Below, one piece after another: positions 8,719-16,514 of a stretch of DNA of 37,346 nt. A model generated the notes under the pieces. That model worked only from the letters and a program-made list of their open reading frames with translations. It searched no databases and had not been told where the DNA came from. This stretch comes from CAYFQV01 sp964654185 (lineage in GTDB: Bacteria > Spirochaetota > Spirochaetia > DSM-27196 > PWMO01), in NCBI GenBank assembly GCA_964654185.1, contig CAZZIE010000027.1, positions 1 through 37,346 of the forward strand, written 5' to 3'. Each line of letters begins with the position of its first letter. Position 1 is the stretch's first letter. The position numbers and the translations under genes were made by a program.

Positions 8719-9195
8719 TCACCCCGGGCTGTCGCCCAGCTCCTTGCGGACCAGCCCGGTGAATACGAGAAACAGCGCCAGGCTGATCAGGAAGCCGCCG
8801 GCGCCGAGGAAGAAACCTATGTGCGGCAAAATGCCGGTAGCATCGGCCACTTCAAAGAAGTCGAGATCCAGGGCGAGATATCTCAGGATTTTGCCGAGGG
8901 ATGACAGGCTCATGACGAAGAAGAGGACCGTGCAGGTGAGACTTGCGCGCTTGCCCATGTGGCGTTCGGTCTCGGAGGCGGCGAGCCAGTAGTAGATGCC
9001 GAAGAGGACCAGGAGCTCGGCAATGCCCAGCACCAGGATCAGCAGGACCAGGGCGACGGCGATGAAGCCCTTCCAGTCCATCAGGATCAGGGTCCGGAAG
9101 AGGTCAATGGCGCTCGCGATCGCCAGGAACGAGACGATGATGCAGAAGAGCGCGGTCGGTATGAGCAGCACGCGGCGCACGTGTCGGTTGTACAT
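8719..9195 (-). CDS. Small four-helix membrane protein, unknown function
   Basis: A 158-residue protein from the ATG at 9195 (MYNRHVRRVLLIPT). Four hydrophobic segments are evident: about 9-29, 40-64, 78-99 and 120-148, the last ending before a polar tail VRKELGDSPG. Positive charges at the N-terminus suggest it faces the cytoplasm. A GGAGG lies about 17 nt upstream, too far for a standard Shine-Dalgarno, so the start is the least certain part; the frame remains open further upstream but those residues look non-coding. I recognise no family. It stands alone between the tRNA-Pro promoter and a divergent SRPBCC gene. Confidence 0.6.
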   Translation of the reverse strand: MYNRHVRRVLLIPTALFCIIVSFLAIASAIDLFRTLILMDWKGFIAVALVLLILVLGIAELLVLFGIYYWLAASETERHMGKRASLTCTVLFFVMSLSSLGKILRYLALDLDFFEVADATGILPHIGFFLGAGGFLISLALFLVFTGLVRKELGDSPG

Positions 9196-9302
9196 GATCC
9201 CGGATTGTAGATCCTCCGGGCGGCGCGCACAAGCTGTGTGCGCACAAGCGTCCTTGACGCGTCGGCGCACGCGGGGCAGTCTTGTCAATGGAGTACGGCA
9301 TA

Positions 9303-9776
9303 ATGACGGAACTTTCACGCACCATCTGGATCGATGCTCCCGTACACGAGGTCTTTGCCTTCATGGACGAGCCGGCCAACCAGCCGCGGATCACGCCGAG
9401 CATGACCCGGATCGAGAACATCGAGCGCCTGGCGAACGGCGGGTCGAAGAGTGACTATACCTACCGCTTCTTCGGCGTTCCCTTCCGGGGGAGCGTCCAG
9501 GCTCTGGAGTATCGGCCGAACAAGCGCATTGTCTTCGAGGTCACCGGCGCGGTGGTGGGGAAGATCCGCTGGGACTTTGCCGAAAAGGGCGGCGGAACGG
9601 AGTTCACCTACTACGCCCAGTACGAGATGCCCTTCCCCATTCTCAGCAAGGTCTTCAGCTCCCTGATCAACGCCTACAACGAGCGGGAGATCGATCAGCT
9701 CACCGAAGCGCTGAAGCTCGTCATTGAAGAGGGCCGCCGGAAGGAGAGCGCGGCGGGCGCGAAGGGCGCCGGCTAA
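9303..9776 (+). CDS. SRPBCC-family (START/polyketide cyclase-like) protein
   Basis: A 157-residue protein with the typical opening strand of the fold, SRTIWIDAPVHEVFAFMDEPANQP, then the strand pattern of a helix-grip barrel and the long C-terminal helix (FSSLINAYNEREIDQLTEALKLVIEEG). ATG 9303 is chosen over upstream in-frame ATGs because GGAG lies 9 nt before it. Members bind hydrophobic ligands in the central cavity; the ligand here cannot be told from sequence. The last residues (AAGAKGAG) come from a 24-bp unit duplicated just past the stop. The 3' end overlaps the convergent EamA gene by 56 bp. Confidence 0.8.
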   Translation: MTELSRTIWIDAPVHEVFAFMDEPANQPRITPSMTRIENIERLANGGSKSDYTYRFFGVPFRGSVQALEYRPNKRIVFEVTGAVVGKIRWDFAEKGGGTEFTYYAQYEMPFPILSKVFSSLINAYNEREIDQLTEALKLVIEEGRRKESAAGAKGAG

Positions 9777-10767
9777 TCTTACCGCGGCGGGCGCCAAGGG
9801 CGCCGGTGGCGGCCCCGGGGGCGGTCGCTGACCCGGCCGGCGTGTTCCGGCGACCGAATCGCACAACCCCTTGAGACACCAGCATCGCTACGACCAGGAG
9901 GGCGGCGCCGGCCCCTTCCCGCGGCGTCAGAACTTCCGACAGCAGCAGCCACCCGCCGAGGGCCGCGAACATCCCTTCCAGGCTGAGCACAATTGCCGCG
10001 TGGGTCGGATGCGCTCGGCGCTGTCCGACGATCTGCAGTGAGTACGCAACGCCCACCGACATGATCCCGCCGTAGGCGATCGGCGCCCAGGAGCGCAGCA
10101 CCGCCGCCGCGCTCATCCCCTCGAAGCCCAGCGCCACGGCAATGCTCACCACGCCGCACACCGCGTACTGCACAACCGCCAGGTTGACCGCCCGGTGGCG
10201 CGGAGCGATCCGCGCGAGAACGAGCACATGCAAGGCAAAGAAGACTGCACAGGCGATGATGAAGGCATCCCCGCGCTGCAGACGAAAACCGCTGGTAATG
10301 CTCAGGAGATACAGACCGGCCACGGCTATCAGCGCGCCGAGCCATCCGCGCCGCTCGCTCCGGTACCCGAGGAACCCTCCCAGGAGCGGGACCAGCACCA
10401 CGTAGAAGCCGGTTATGAACCCGGCGTTTCCGGCGGTCGTGTACTGCAGCCCCACCTGCTGAAAGGATGACCCCCCGAAGAGCAGGAGCCCCGCCAGGAG
10501 GCCGTCCCGCCACAGGCGGGGTGCTCCCGGGGAAGGGGCAGCGGCCCCGCCGGCATCCGAGGGCGCGGCGGCCGGCCGCGCCGCAACCGCCCGCGCCGGG
10601 CCGGCTCGCGACCGGGCCCGGGCAGCCGCCGCCAGGGCAATCGGCAGAAGCACCGCCGCGCCCAGGAGAAAGCGCACGCCCTGATAGCTGAAGGGCCCGA
10701 GATGCGTCATTCCGACGCGCTGCGCCACGAAGGCAAAGCCCCACACCGCAGCGGTGATCAGGAGCAC
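9721..10767 (-). CDS. EamA/DMT-superfamily permease
   Basis: A 348-residue integral membrane protein with about ten predicted helices in two EamA repeats. The opening ITAAVWGFAFVAQRVGM and the motif GNAGFITGFYVVLVPLLGG are typical of drug/metabolite transporters of the RhaT/YdcZ-like EamA group. The substrate is unknown. The start is set at GTG 10767, as the frame stays open upstream with no better start; it may be a few codons longer. A low-complexity Ala/Arg/Pro stretch (about 49-84) lengthens the loop between helices 2 and 3. The last ~40 residues are low complexity and lie antisense to the SRPBCC gene. It is 53 bp downstream of the ABC ATPase and probably cotranscribed. Confidence 0.8.
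   Translation of the reverse strand: MLLITAAVWGFAFVAQRVGMTHLGPFSYQGVRFLLGAAVLLPIALAAAARARSRAGPARAVAARPAAAPSDAGGAAAPSPGAPRLWRDGLLAGLLLFGGSSFQQVGLQYTTAGNAGFITGFYVVLVPLLGGFLGYRSERRGWLGALIAVAGLYLLSITSGFRLQRGDAFIIACAVFFALHVLVLARIAPRHRAVNLAVVQYAVCGVVSIAVALGFEGMSAAAVLRSWAPIAYGGIMSVGVAYSLQIVGQRRAHPTHAAIVLSLEGMFAALGGWLLLSEVLTPREGAGAALLVVAMLVSQGVVRFGRRNTPAGSATAPGAATGALGARRGKISRRPSRPPRSPSGGPLQ
9749..9806. repeat. 24-bp direct duplication across the SRPBCC stop codon
   Basis: The segment 9749-9772 recurs at 9783-9806 with one mismatch (period 34). The first copy encodes the last residues of the SRPBCC protein and the second lies in the tail of the opposing EamA gene. Each contains GGCGC-N3/4-GGCGCC and can fold into a short hairpin, so it may also work as a bidirectional terminator. 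Confidence 0.6.
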
Positions 10768-10820
10768 GCCGTCCCCGGCGAGAACACTGCGGAGTGAGGT
10801 CGTTTCCGAGGGACCGCGGT

Positions 10821-11792
10821 CTATGTCCGACCCCCGTCGTCGCGCCGACCCCCGTCACTGGAGGCGTCGCCGCGGGGCGGCTCACCGCCGCCGGATCCGC
10901 CGTCCGGACCGTCATCACCTTCCTGTTCCCGGCGGTCGCCTCGGCGGCCGCCCATCTGGCCGGCGAGCATCTCCCTGAACATGTACTCCTTCCGGTGCAG
11001 CATGTCCCAGGGCACCTGATACGCTCTCTCAATGTGCTCCTTCTCGAAGAGCTCCCCCGTGGGGCCGAGCTCAATGGAACCCTGCTTGTGAAAGAGGACC
11101 ATGGAGGTGGAGTAGGCCCGGGTCAGATCGAGGTTGTGGGCGGAATAGTAGATCGGGGTGTCGAATCGGCGGGAGTACTCCATGAGGTACTCGAAGACCT
11201 GTTCCTGCCGGGCGGGCTCGACGGCGAAGACCGGCTCATCGAGCATGATGGCCTTTGAGCCGTAGAGCAGGCTGAAACCGACAATGACGCGCTGGAGCTC
11301 ACCCTTGCTGAGCTCCTGGGTCCGCTTGTCCAGTACCTCCGTCACCTGCATGGCTTTCTGCACATCCCGGAGGAGATCCCGGGGCGGTTCCTCGTGAAAC
11401 CCGTTTGCCAGGACGAACTCCATGAGGTCGCCCACCGGCTCCTCCGTCTCGAACTCCATGTTCTGATAGACGAAGGAGACCAGCCGGTTGCGTTCCTCCT
11501 CGAGGTTCGGGTTCTCCGGCGCCATCTTGAAATCCGCGGTATCCCGGCCGAAGAGCCGAATGATTCCGCGCTGCGGAAATAGGCGCGCCCCCGCCAGCAG
11601 AAGGAAGGTCGACTTGCCGGTGCCGTTCTGACCGACCAGTGAGACGACACCTCCCGGAAGCGTCACCGTCAGGTCACGGAAGACCTCGGTCACGTTGCCC
11701 GAGGAGGCGTCCGGCTCGTCTTCGTCTACATCGGCATAGAAAAAGGATACGTTCTCGAGTCGTATTTCCCGGGAATCGTCGTTGCGAGACAT
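10821..11792 (-). CDS. ABC-type ATPase without a visible permease
   Basis: A 323-residue nucleotide-binding protein with all ABC motifs: Walker A GQNGTGKST (54-62), Q-loop FVYQN with Gln110, signature LSKGE (161-165), Walker B AIMLDEP (181-187) and switch His219 in YSAHN. ATG 11792 follows a strong GGAGGA. It would power transport or act as a soluble ATPase. No ABC membrane subunit lies in the window; the next gene is an EamA permease, which is not normally ABC-driven. The C-terminus after residue ~280 is a disordered Gly/Asp/Arg-rich tail. It is in the same minus-strand run as gpgS, 39 bp apart, suggesting cotranscription. Confidence 0.82.
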   Translation of the reverse strand: MSRNDDSREIRLENVSFFYADVDEDEPDASSGNVTEVFRDLTVTLPGGVVSLVGQNGTGKSTFLLLAGARLFPQRGIIRLFGRDTADFKMAPENPNLEEERNRLVSFVYQNMEFETEEPVGDLMEFVLANGFHEEPPRDLLRDVQKAMQVTEVLDKRTQELSKGELQRVIVGFSLLYGSKAIMLDEPVFAVEPARQEQVFEYLMEYSRRFDTPIYYSAHNLDLTRAYSTSMVLFHKQGSIELGPTGELFEKEHIERAYQVPWDMLHRKEYMFREMLAGQMGGRRGDRREQEGDDGPDGGSGGGEPPRGDASSDGGRRDDGGRT

Positions 11793-11831
11793 GTCGGTTC
11801 CTCCAGTGAACTGCGGTCCGATGTGTGGGGC

Positions 11832-12890
11832 TTACGTTCCGGCTGCCTGAGAGTCCCCGGCGGCGCCGCCGTCGGTGTCGGCGCTCCCGCCGGTCCCGCC
11901 CCCGCCACTGCCCGAGGCGCTCCCGCGAAGCTTCTGGTACTCCGGCACCGTGTTCATGGGCGGGCGCTCTTCCTCGACAATGTTGTGCTCGACAACCTCG
12001 AACTCCTCATCGTGCACCTGGAACTGTCGGAGGACGGTGCTCATTTCCGGAAGCTGCGGCAGGATATCCAGGGACTGCGCCCGGGAGAGGAAGGTCTGGA
12101 GGATGCCGAAGGCCATGCGACCCAGGCTCCTGGTCGGCTGGTTGCGGTGTACCCGCTGGTCCAGGTCGGTCTGAGCGAAGGCTGTCATGCCCCACTTGGA
12201 GTAGACGTCCAGGAGGTGCGAGGTTTCCACGCCGTACCCGATCGGGAAGGGAATGTCCTCGAGTACCTCGCGGCGCACCGCGTACTCTCCCGAGAGGGGC
12301 TGAATGATGGCAGTGAGCTCCGGGAAGAAGAGCGAGAAGAGCGGCCGGATCAGAATCTCCGTCACACGGCCGCCGCCGGAGGGGCGCACCCCGTGGCTGG
12401 ATGCGAGGGGCCGGTCGTAGAAGGCCTTCACGTACTTCACCTCATCCCGGTAGATGAGGGGCGCAACCAGTCCATAGACAAAGCGCGGGTGAATGTTCTT
12501 TATGTCGGCATCTATATAGACAATGATGTCGCCGGTCAGCTGGTAGATGGCCTTCCACAGGTTCTCGCCCTTGCCGCGCTTCTCCTCGAGAGTCGGGATG
12601 ATGTCTGCGGCAAGGTAGGTGTCCGCGCCGAACGAGCGGGCGACCTCCAGGGTTCGGTCGGTGGAGCCCGAATCAATGACGGCAAGCTCATCAAGCAGCG
12701 GGTAGCGATGGATGAGCTCCGACCGGAAGATGACGATCTCCTTGCCGATCGTCGCCTCTTCGTTGAGGGTTGGAATGCACAGGGATATGCTGAGGCCGCG
12801 GCGCTCCTTCTCTTCGACGAGCTCTTTCAGATCGCGGAACTGGGAGTGGTGATACGTGTTCTTCTTGAGCCACTCATTTGTGGTCATCAC
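11832..12890 (-). CDS. gpgS: Glucosyl-3-phosphoglycerate synthase
   Basis: A 352-residue GT81 (GT-A fold) glycosyltransferase. Motifs of GpgS are all present: IPTLNEEATIG (39-49), VIDSGSTD (71-78), RGKGENLW (105-112), the metal-binding DAD at 127-129 (IDADI), GGGRVTEI (172-179), GEYAVRREVL (201-210), GYGVE (218-222) and His248 in RVHRN. GpgS transfers glucose from an NDP-glucose to D-3-phosphoglycerate, the first step to glucosylglycerate, a compatible solute. The expected phosphatase GpgP is not in the window. The start overlaps the stop of the M20-like gene by 17 bp. The last ~35 residues are a Gly/Ser/Asp/Ala-rich tail. A mannosyl-phosphoglycerate synthase is less likely because the order and wording of motifs fit GpgS. 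Confidence 0.85.
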   Translation of the reverse strand: MMTTNEWLKKNTYHHSQFRDLKELVEEKERRGLSISLCIPTLNEEATIGKEIVIFRSELIHRYPLLDELAVIDSGSTDRTLEVARSFGADTYLAADIIPTLEEKRGKGENLWKAIYQLTGDIIVYIDADIKNIHPRFVYGLVAPLIYRDEVKYVKAFYDRPLASSHGVRPSGGGRVTEILIRPLFSLFFPELTAIIQPLSGEYAVRREVLEDIPFPIGYGVETSHLLDVYSKWGMTAFAQTDLDQRVHRNQPTRSLGRMAFGILQTFLSRAQSLDILPQLPEMSTVLRQFQVHDEEFEVVEHNIVEEERPPMNTVPEYQKLRGSASGSGGGGTGGSADTDGGAAGDSQAAGT

Positions 12891-14046
12891 AGCACCCCCT
12901 GTCCAATGCCAGAATCAACCCGATCAACTGGGAAAGGCCCTTCGCTATCGGCTGGATGGCAATCCGCTCGTGCTCCTCGTTCAGGTGCTCGCCGTCGCTG
13001 ATCCCGATCGTAACCGCCGGGATGCCCCGGTCGATGAATGCGGAGAGCTCCGAGGTACTTGGTGTTATGCGATGGTTTACATCGAGCTTCTTGAGTACTG
13101 CCCGGGCGTGGGCCGCAAGGGGGTGAGAAAACTTGATCCCCCCGGGTTCACGCCGCGCCAGCACCTGGAAGGAGACCTCCGCGCCGGTGCGGGATGAGAC
13201 CTCGGCGCCAATGTCCCCAATGGTGTCCGCAAGCTCCTGCACCAGCTCACCGGACTCGCTCCGGATTTCGAACTGCAGGGACGCCTGGGTCGGAATGGTA
13301 TTGAAGGAGGCCCCCGACTCTATTGAATTGAGGACGATGGTTGTGCGTGGCCGTCGCGGGAGCGGAATTTCGAGAATGCGGTTGATGACCTCGTTCATGT
13401 TGACGATCGCCCCGCCCGCACCGAAGCGCGTCCAGTCGTACTCCTCCGGCACGTGGTACTGGATCTCCCCGCGCAGCATCCCGATAGACGAATAACTCAG
13501 TCGGCCGAGCTTCACCCCTTCCACGCAGATGCCGGCATCGATCGGTACTTCGGCGTTGTTCAGGAAGAAGCGGATCCCCTCAATGTCACCCTTCCCCAGG
13601 CTGCGCGACGAGCCCATGAGGATGAGATTGGAGTCGAGCTCAATGCCGAGCTGCTCCAGCACAATGGGCAGCGTCGCTACGGTGGCCACGCCCAGGCTGT
13701 TGTCCCCCACGCCGGTACCGATCACGGTGTCCGGCTGAATGATCAATGTGTGGTCCACCGGCTCGGAGAAGGCCGTATCCATGTGAGCAACGATCAGAAT
13801 GTTCCGATCACCCGTCTGCCCGGGCAGGATGCCGAGGGCGTTGCCGGTTTCATCCGTGGAACAGTTCTGGAGCTGATACTCGTTGAAGCGCTCCAGGAGG
13901 AACTCCATGCGCCGCCGCTCGTGAAAAGTGGGCGCGGGTATCTCCGCAACCATCACCAGATTGGTGAGGAGGATCTCACTGATTCCGCGGATGCCCTCCT
14001 GGAAGGCCGGAAGGGTGTCGAGAATCGACGTGAAGCTCTGATCCAT
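12874..14046 (-). CDS. M20-family peptidase-like protein lacking the Glu-Glu pair
   Basis: A 390-residue protein with the M20 zinc-peptidase architecture: HMD motif VAHMDT (His88, Asp90), bridging Asp115 in GVGDNSLG, a later acidic ligand candidate Glu176 (CVEG), dimerisation insert around 190-300 and the terminal His354 in GEHLNEEHERI. At the place where active members have the general-base/ligand Glu-Glu, it has MGSSRSLGKGD (144-154), so the pair appears replaced by Ser/Arg. It may therefore be a binding or scaffold protein rather than a peptidase. It is first in the gpgS operon and overlaps gpgS by 17 bp. The ATG at 14046 follows AAGGGTAGGA. Confidence 0.78.
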   Translation of the reverse strand: MDQSFTSILDTLPAFQEGIRGISEILLTNLVMVAEIPAPTFHERRRMEFLLERFNEYQLQNCSTDETGNALGILPGQTGDRNILIVAHMDTAFSEPVDHTLIIQPDTVIGTGVGDNSLGVATVATLPIVLEQLGIELDSNLILMGSSRSLGKGDIEGIRFFLNNAEVPIDAGICVEGVKLGRLSYSSIGMLRGEIQYHVPEEYDWTRFGAGGAIVNMNEVINRILEIPLPRRPRTTIVLNSIESGASFNTIPTQASLQFEIRSESGELVQELADTIGDIGAEVSSRTGAEVSFQVLARREPGGIKFSHPLAAHARAVLKKLDVNHRITPSTSELSAFIDRGIPAVTIGISDGEHLNEEHERIAIQPIAKGLSQLIGLILALDRGCCDDHK

Positions 14047-14067
14047 ACGTTCCTACCCTTTGGCAGC

Positions 14068-14097
14068 ATGATACGCGAGGGGAAAGAGGGCTTGCAA
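14068..14097 (-). promoter_or_regulatory. Putative sigma-70 promoter of the M20-gpgS operon
   Basis: On the minus strand TTGCAA (14097-14092), an 18-nt spacer and TATCAT (14073-14068) precede the ATG at 14046 by 21 nt. It is back-to-back with the promoter of the DHOD-like gene. Confidence 0.45.
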
Positions 14098-14100
14098 CCG

Positions 14101-14127
14101 GCATGAACTGGTGCCGAAATTGTTGAT
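14101..14127 (+). repeat. 27-bp dispersed repeat, copy 1
   Basis: GCATGAACTGGTGC followed by AATTGTTGAT is shared with 37156-37182 (24 of 27 identical). This copy lies in the divergent promoter region between the M20-like and DHOD-like genes, 30 bp upstream of a sigma-70 -35 box. Its GG-N10-GT layout resembles a poor -24/-12 element. Confidence 0.6.
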
Positions 14128-14157
14128 ACCGCCGAGTCTGGCGGAACGGCGGCGTCG

Positions 14158-14186
14158 TTGACGCGGCTCCGCCGGCCTTTTATGAT
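14158..14186 (+). promoter_or_regulatory. Sigma-70 promoter of the DHOD-like/galM operon
   Basis: TTGACG (14158-14163), a 17-nt spacer and TATGAT (14181-14186): 5 of 6 matches in each box with ideal spacing. Predicted start is near 14193, giving a ~50-nt leader. Confidence 0.7.
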
Positions 14187-14243
14187 TAAAAGCGTTCAGC
14201 TACAACCACCTACCGCTGCCGATTGCACGAGAAGGAGCTTCGC

Positions 14244-15257
14244 ATGGCAAACCTACAATCCTCATACATGGGTATCGATGTCCGATCACCCCTGATCGTC
14301 GGGGCGTGCAGCCTCACGGCTCATATGGAGTCGATCAAGCGCGTCGCCGATATGGGTGCCGGTGCCCTGGTCATCAAGTCACTCTTCGAAGAAGAGATCC
14401 AGCTCGAGAAGTACAAGATGGAAGAAGACATCGAGATGTACGATGACTGGCACGCCGAGATGACTGACATCTTTCCCGACATGGAGCACTCCGGGCCGGA
14501 GGAGCACCTCATGTGGGTTCGCAAGGCGAAGGAGGCCGTCGACATTCCGGTAATCGCAAGCCTCAATGCGCTGAGCCATCAGACCTGGGTGGATTGGTCG
14601 AAGCGTCTGGAGGAGACCGGCGTGGACGGCCTGGAGCTGAACTTCTTCTCCATTCCCGTCGACTTCGACCAGAGCGCCGAAGAGATCGAGGCGGCGCAAC
14701 TGAAGGCGCTCGAAGACATCAAGAAGAACGTGAAGATTCCCGTCTCGGTGAAGCTGAGTCAATTCTACACCAGTCCCCTGGACATCGTCCGCAGGATGGA
14801 CAAGGCCGGGGTCGACGGCTTCGTGCTCTTCAATCGGTTGTTCCATCCGAGCTTCAACATCGAGAAGGAAACCATGCGCTATCCCTTCAACCTCTCCGTG
14901 CCGGAGGACCATCGCCTGCCGCTGCGCTTCACCGGCCTCCTGTCCGGACAGATCAAGGGCAGCATCTGCACCTCCAACGGAATCCACTCCGGCAAGGATG
15001 CCGTCGAAGTGCTCCTGGCAGGAGCCAACGTCTTCCAGGTGGTGAGCACGCTCTACCGGAACTCTCCGAAGGTGATTCCACAAATCCTCAAGGAGATCGA
15101 AACCTGGATGGATGAGAAGGGCTACAAGAGCCTGGACGACTTCCGCGCCAAACTCAGCGCCGACAAGAACCCGGATCGCTTCGCCTATCGACGCGCCCAG
15201 TATGTGAAGATGCTCCTCCATGCGGACGACTTCGTGAAGCGGCCCAATCTGATCTAG
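14244..15257 (+). CDS. Dihydroorotate dehydrogenase-like flavoprotein
   Basis: A 337-residue TIM-barrel protein of the DHOD superfamily, from ATG 14244 with AAGGAG 6 nt upstream. Barrel motifs are clear: RSPLIVGACSLT near the N-terminus, IPVIASLNA, GVDGLELNFF, IPVSVKLSQF, GVDGFVLFNR, and the FMN-phosphate region ICTSNGIHSGKDAVEVLLAGANVFQVVSTLYR. The active-site loop of true class 1 enzymes (LN-x-SCPN) is replaced by LNFFSIP, with no Cys or Ser-Cys pair there. It therefore belongs to the DHOD-like group whose substrate is not established, and a role in pyrimidine synthesis should not be assumed. The aldose epimerase follows after 15 bp, most likely in one operon. Confidence 0.82.
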   Translation: MANLQSSYMGIDVRSPLIVGACSLTAHMESIKRVADMGAGALVIKSLFEEEIQLEKYKMEEDIEMYDDWHAEMTDIFPDMEHSGPEEHLMWVRKAKEAVDIPVIASLNALSHQTWVDWSKRLEETGVDGLELNFFSIPVDFDQSAEEIEAAQLKALEDIKKNVKIPVSVKLSQFYTSPLDIVRRMDKAGVDGFVLFNRLFHPSFNIEKETMRYPFNLSVPEDHRLPLRFTGLLSGQIKGSICTSNGIHSGKDAVEVLLAGANVFQVVSTLYRNSPKVIPQILKEIETWMDEKGYKSLDDFRAKLSADKNPDRFAYRRAQYVKMLLHADDFVKRPNLI

Positions 15258-15272
15258 GGCGGGTTGGGATAT

Positions 15273-16388
15273 ATGACCGTAACCAAGGAGTCCTTCGGAA
15301 CTACAACGGAGGGGGAGCGCGTCGAGCGCTTTCTCGTAGAGAACAGCCGCGGAGTCTTCTTCGCGGTCATCTCCTTCGGCGCCATCCTCCAGTCGGTACG
15401 GCTTCCCGACCGCGACGGGAACACCGCCGAGGTGACCTTGGGCTTCGACGACCTGGGCGCCTACGAGGGGAAGCACCCCTACTTCGGCGCAACGGTCGGT
15501 CGCTTTGCCAATCGTATACGCGACGCCCGGTTCGAGCTGGACGGAAAGACCTACGTCCTTCCGGCGAACAACGGGGCGAACTGCCTCCACGGCGGCGTGC
15601 GCGGTTTCGACAAGTACGTCTGGAGCGCCGAGATGTTCGGCGACAGCGAGCAGGCCGGCGTCACCTTTACGCGTACCAGCCCGGACGGCGAGGAGGGCTT
15701 CCCCGGGAGCCTGGCGGTCTCGGTCACCTACACCCTGGATGAGCTCGGCAGTCTTCGAATCGACTACGCCGCCACAACCGACGCCCCAACCCCGGTGAAC
15801 CTCACCAACCACGCATACTGGAATCTCGCCGGCGCGGGTTCCGGCACCGTCCTGGAGCATGAGGTGCACCTGAACGCCTCCCGCTACCTTCCCGCCGACG
15901 ACACGGACATGGTCACCGGAGAGGTCCGGAACGTCGGCGACACCCCCTTCGACTTCCGCACGCCGAAGCGCGTCGGCTCCGACATTGCCGAAACCGGCGG
16001 CGGTTACGACCACTGTTTCGTGGTGGACCGCGCCGACCCGGGGACGCCTGCCGGCACGGCGGGAAGCGCCGCCGACGCGCCGCGCAGCGCGAGAGGTGAG
16101 GGCGCGCCGGACAGCGACGGTCTGGTCCAGGTTGCCCGCGCCGCGGATCCCGACTCCGGACGCGTCATGGAGATTGCGAGCACCCTGCCGGGCATCCAGT
16201 TGTATACCGGCAATAAGCTCGAAGGAGTCGGCGACAGGAGCTCCGACGCCCTACCCCGACACGCCGCGCTCTGCCTGGAGACGCAGTTCTTTCCGGACTC
16301 ACCGAACCAGCCGGACTTCCCCTCCTCGATCCTCCGACCCGGAGAGAAGTATCGGCACACGACGGTGCACACCTTCTCCACCAGCTAA
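15273..16388 (+). CDS. galM: Aldose 1-epimerase (galactose mutarotase)
   Basis: A 371-residue cytoplasmic protein of the GalM fold. It interconverts alpha and beta anomers of hexoses such as galactose or glucose. Family motifs: YFGATVGRFANRI, NGANCLHGG with His106, NLTNHAYWNLAG with catalytic acid His180, GYDHCFV with Asp246 and the catalytic base Glu336 in LCLETQFFPDSPN. ATG 15273 is used; a TTG nine bases earlier is possible. A low-complexity insertion (about 254-281, PGTPAGTAGSAAD...) separates the Asp246 strand from the next one, LVQVARAADPDSGRVMEI, where normal enzymes have a short turn. The C-terminal sequence is otherwise complete, so it is probably active. It lies 15 bp after the DHOD-like gene. 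Confidence 0.9.
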   Translation: MTVTKESFGTTTEGERVERFLVENSRGVFFAVISFGAILQSVRLPDRDGNTAEVTLGFDDLGAYEGKHPYFGATVGRFANRIRDARFELDGKTYVLPANNGANCLHGGVRGFDKYVWSAEMFGDSEQAGVTFTRTSPDGEEGFPGSLAVSVTYTLDELGSLRIDYAATTDAPTPVNLTNHAYWNLAGAGSGTVLEHEVHLNASRYLPADDTDMVTGEVRNVGDTPFDFRTPKRVGSDIAETGGGYDHCFVVDRADPGTPAGTAGSAADAPRSARGEGAPDSDGLVQVARAADPDSGRVMEIASTLPGIQLYTGNKLEGVGDRSSDALPRHAALCLETQFFPDSPNQPDFPSSILRPGEKYRHTTVHTFSTS

Positions 16389-16457
16389 ACGGCGCGACCG
16401 CCCCTCTCCACCACCGGACCCGGACTGTCACTCGCCCGGGCCTGGGCTGCCAATTTC

Positions 16458-16513
16458 TTCGATCATACTCGAACTTTTACTGCGAACCTTGAGAATTTCG
16501 ATTATAATCGAAA
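16458..16513 (+). promoter_or_regulatory. Palindromic operator/promoter of the DUF4143 ATPase
   Basis: TTTCGATTATAATCGAAA at 16496-16513 is a perfect 18-bp palindrome with a consensus -10 box TATAAT (16503-16508) at its centre. It ends one base before the ATG at 16515. A second, imperfect copy, TTCGA-N6-TCGAA, lies at 16458-16473, 38 bp upstream. A protein bound to the palindrome would block RNA polymerase. No good -35 is visible. The spacing predicts transcription from about the A of the ATG, a leaderless mRNA. Confidence 0.6.
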
Positions 16514-16514
16514 C

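Noticed and set aside
14379..16013. A 544-codon antisense frame over the DHOD-like and galM genes
   Set aside because: It lies opposite two genes with clear family motifs and mirrors their codon periodicity. No homologous domain is recognisable in it.
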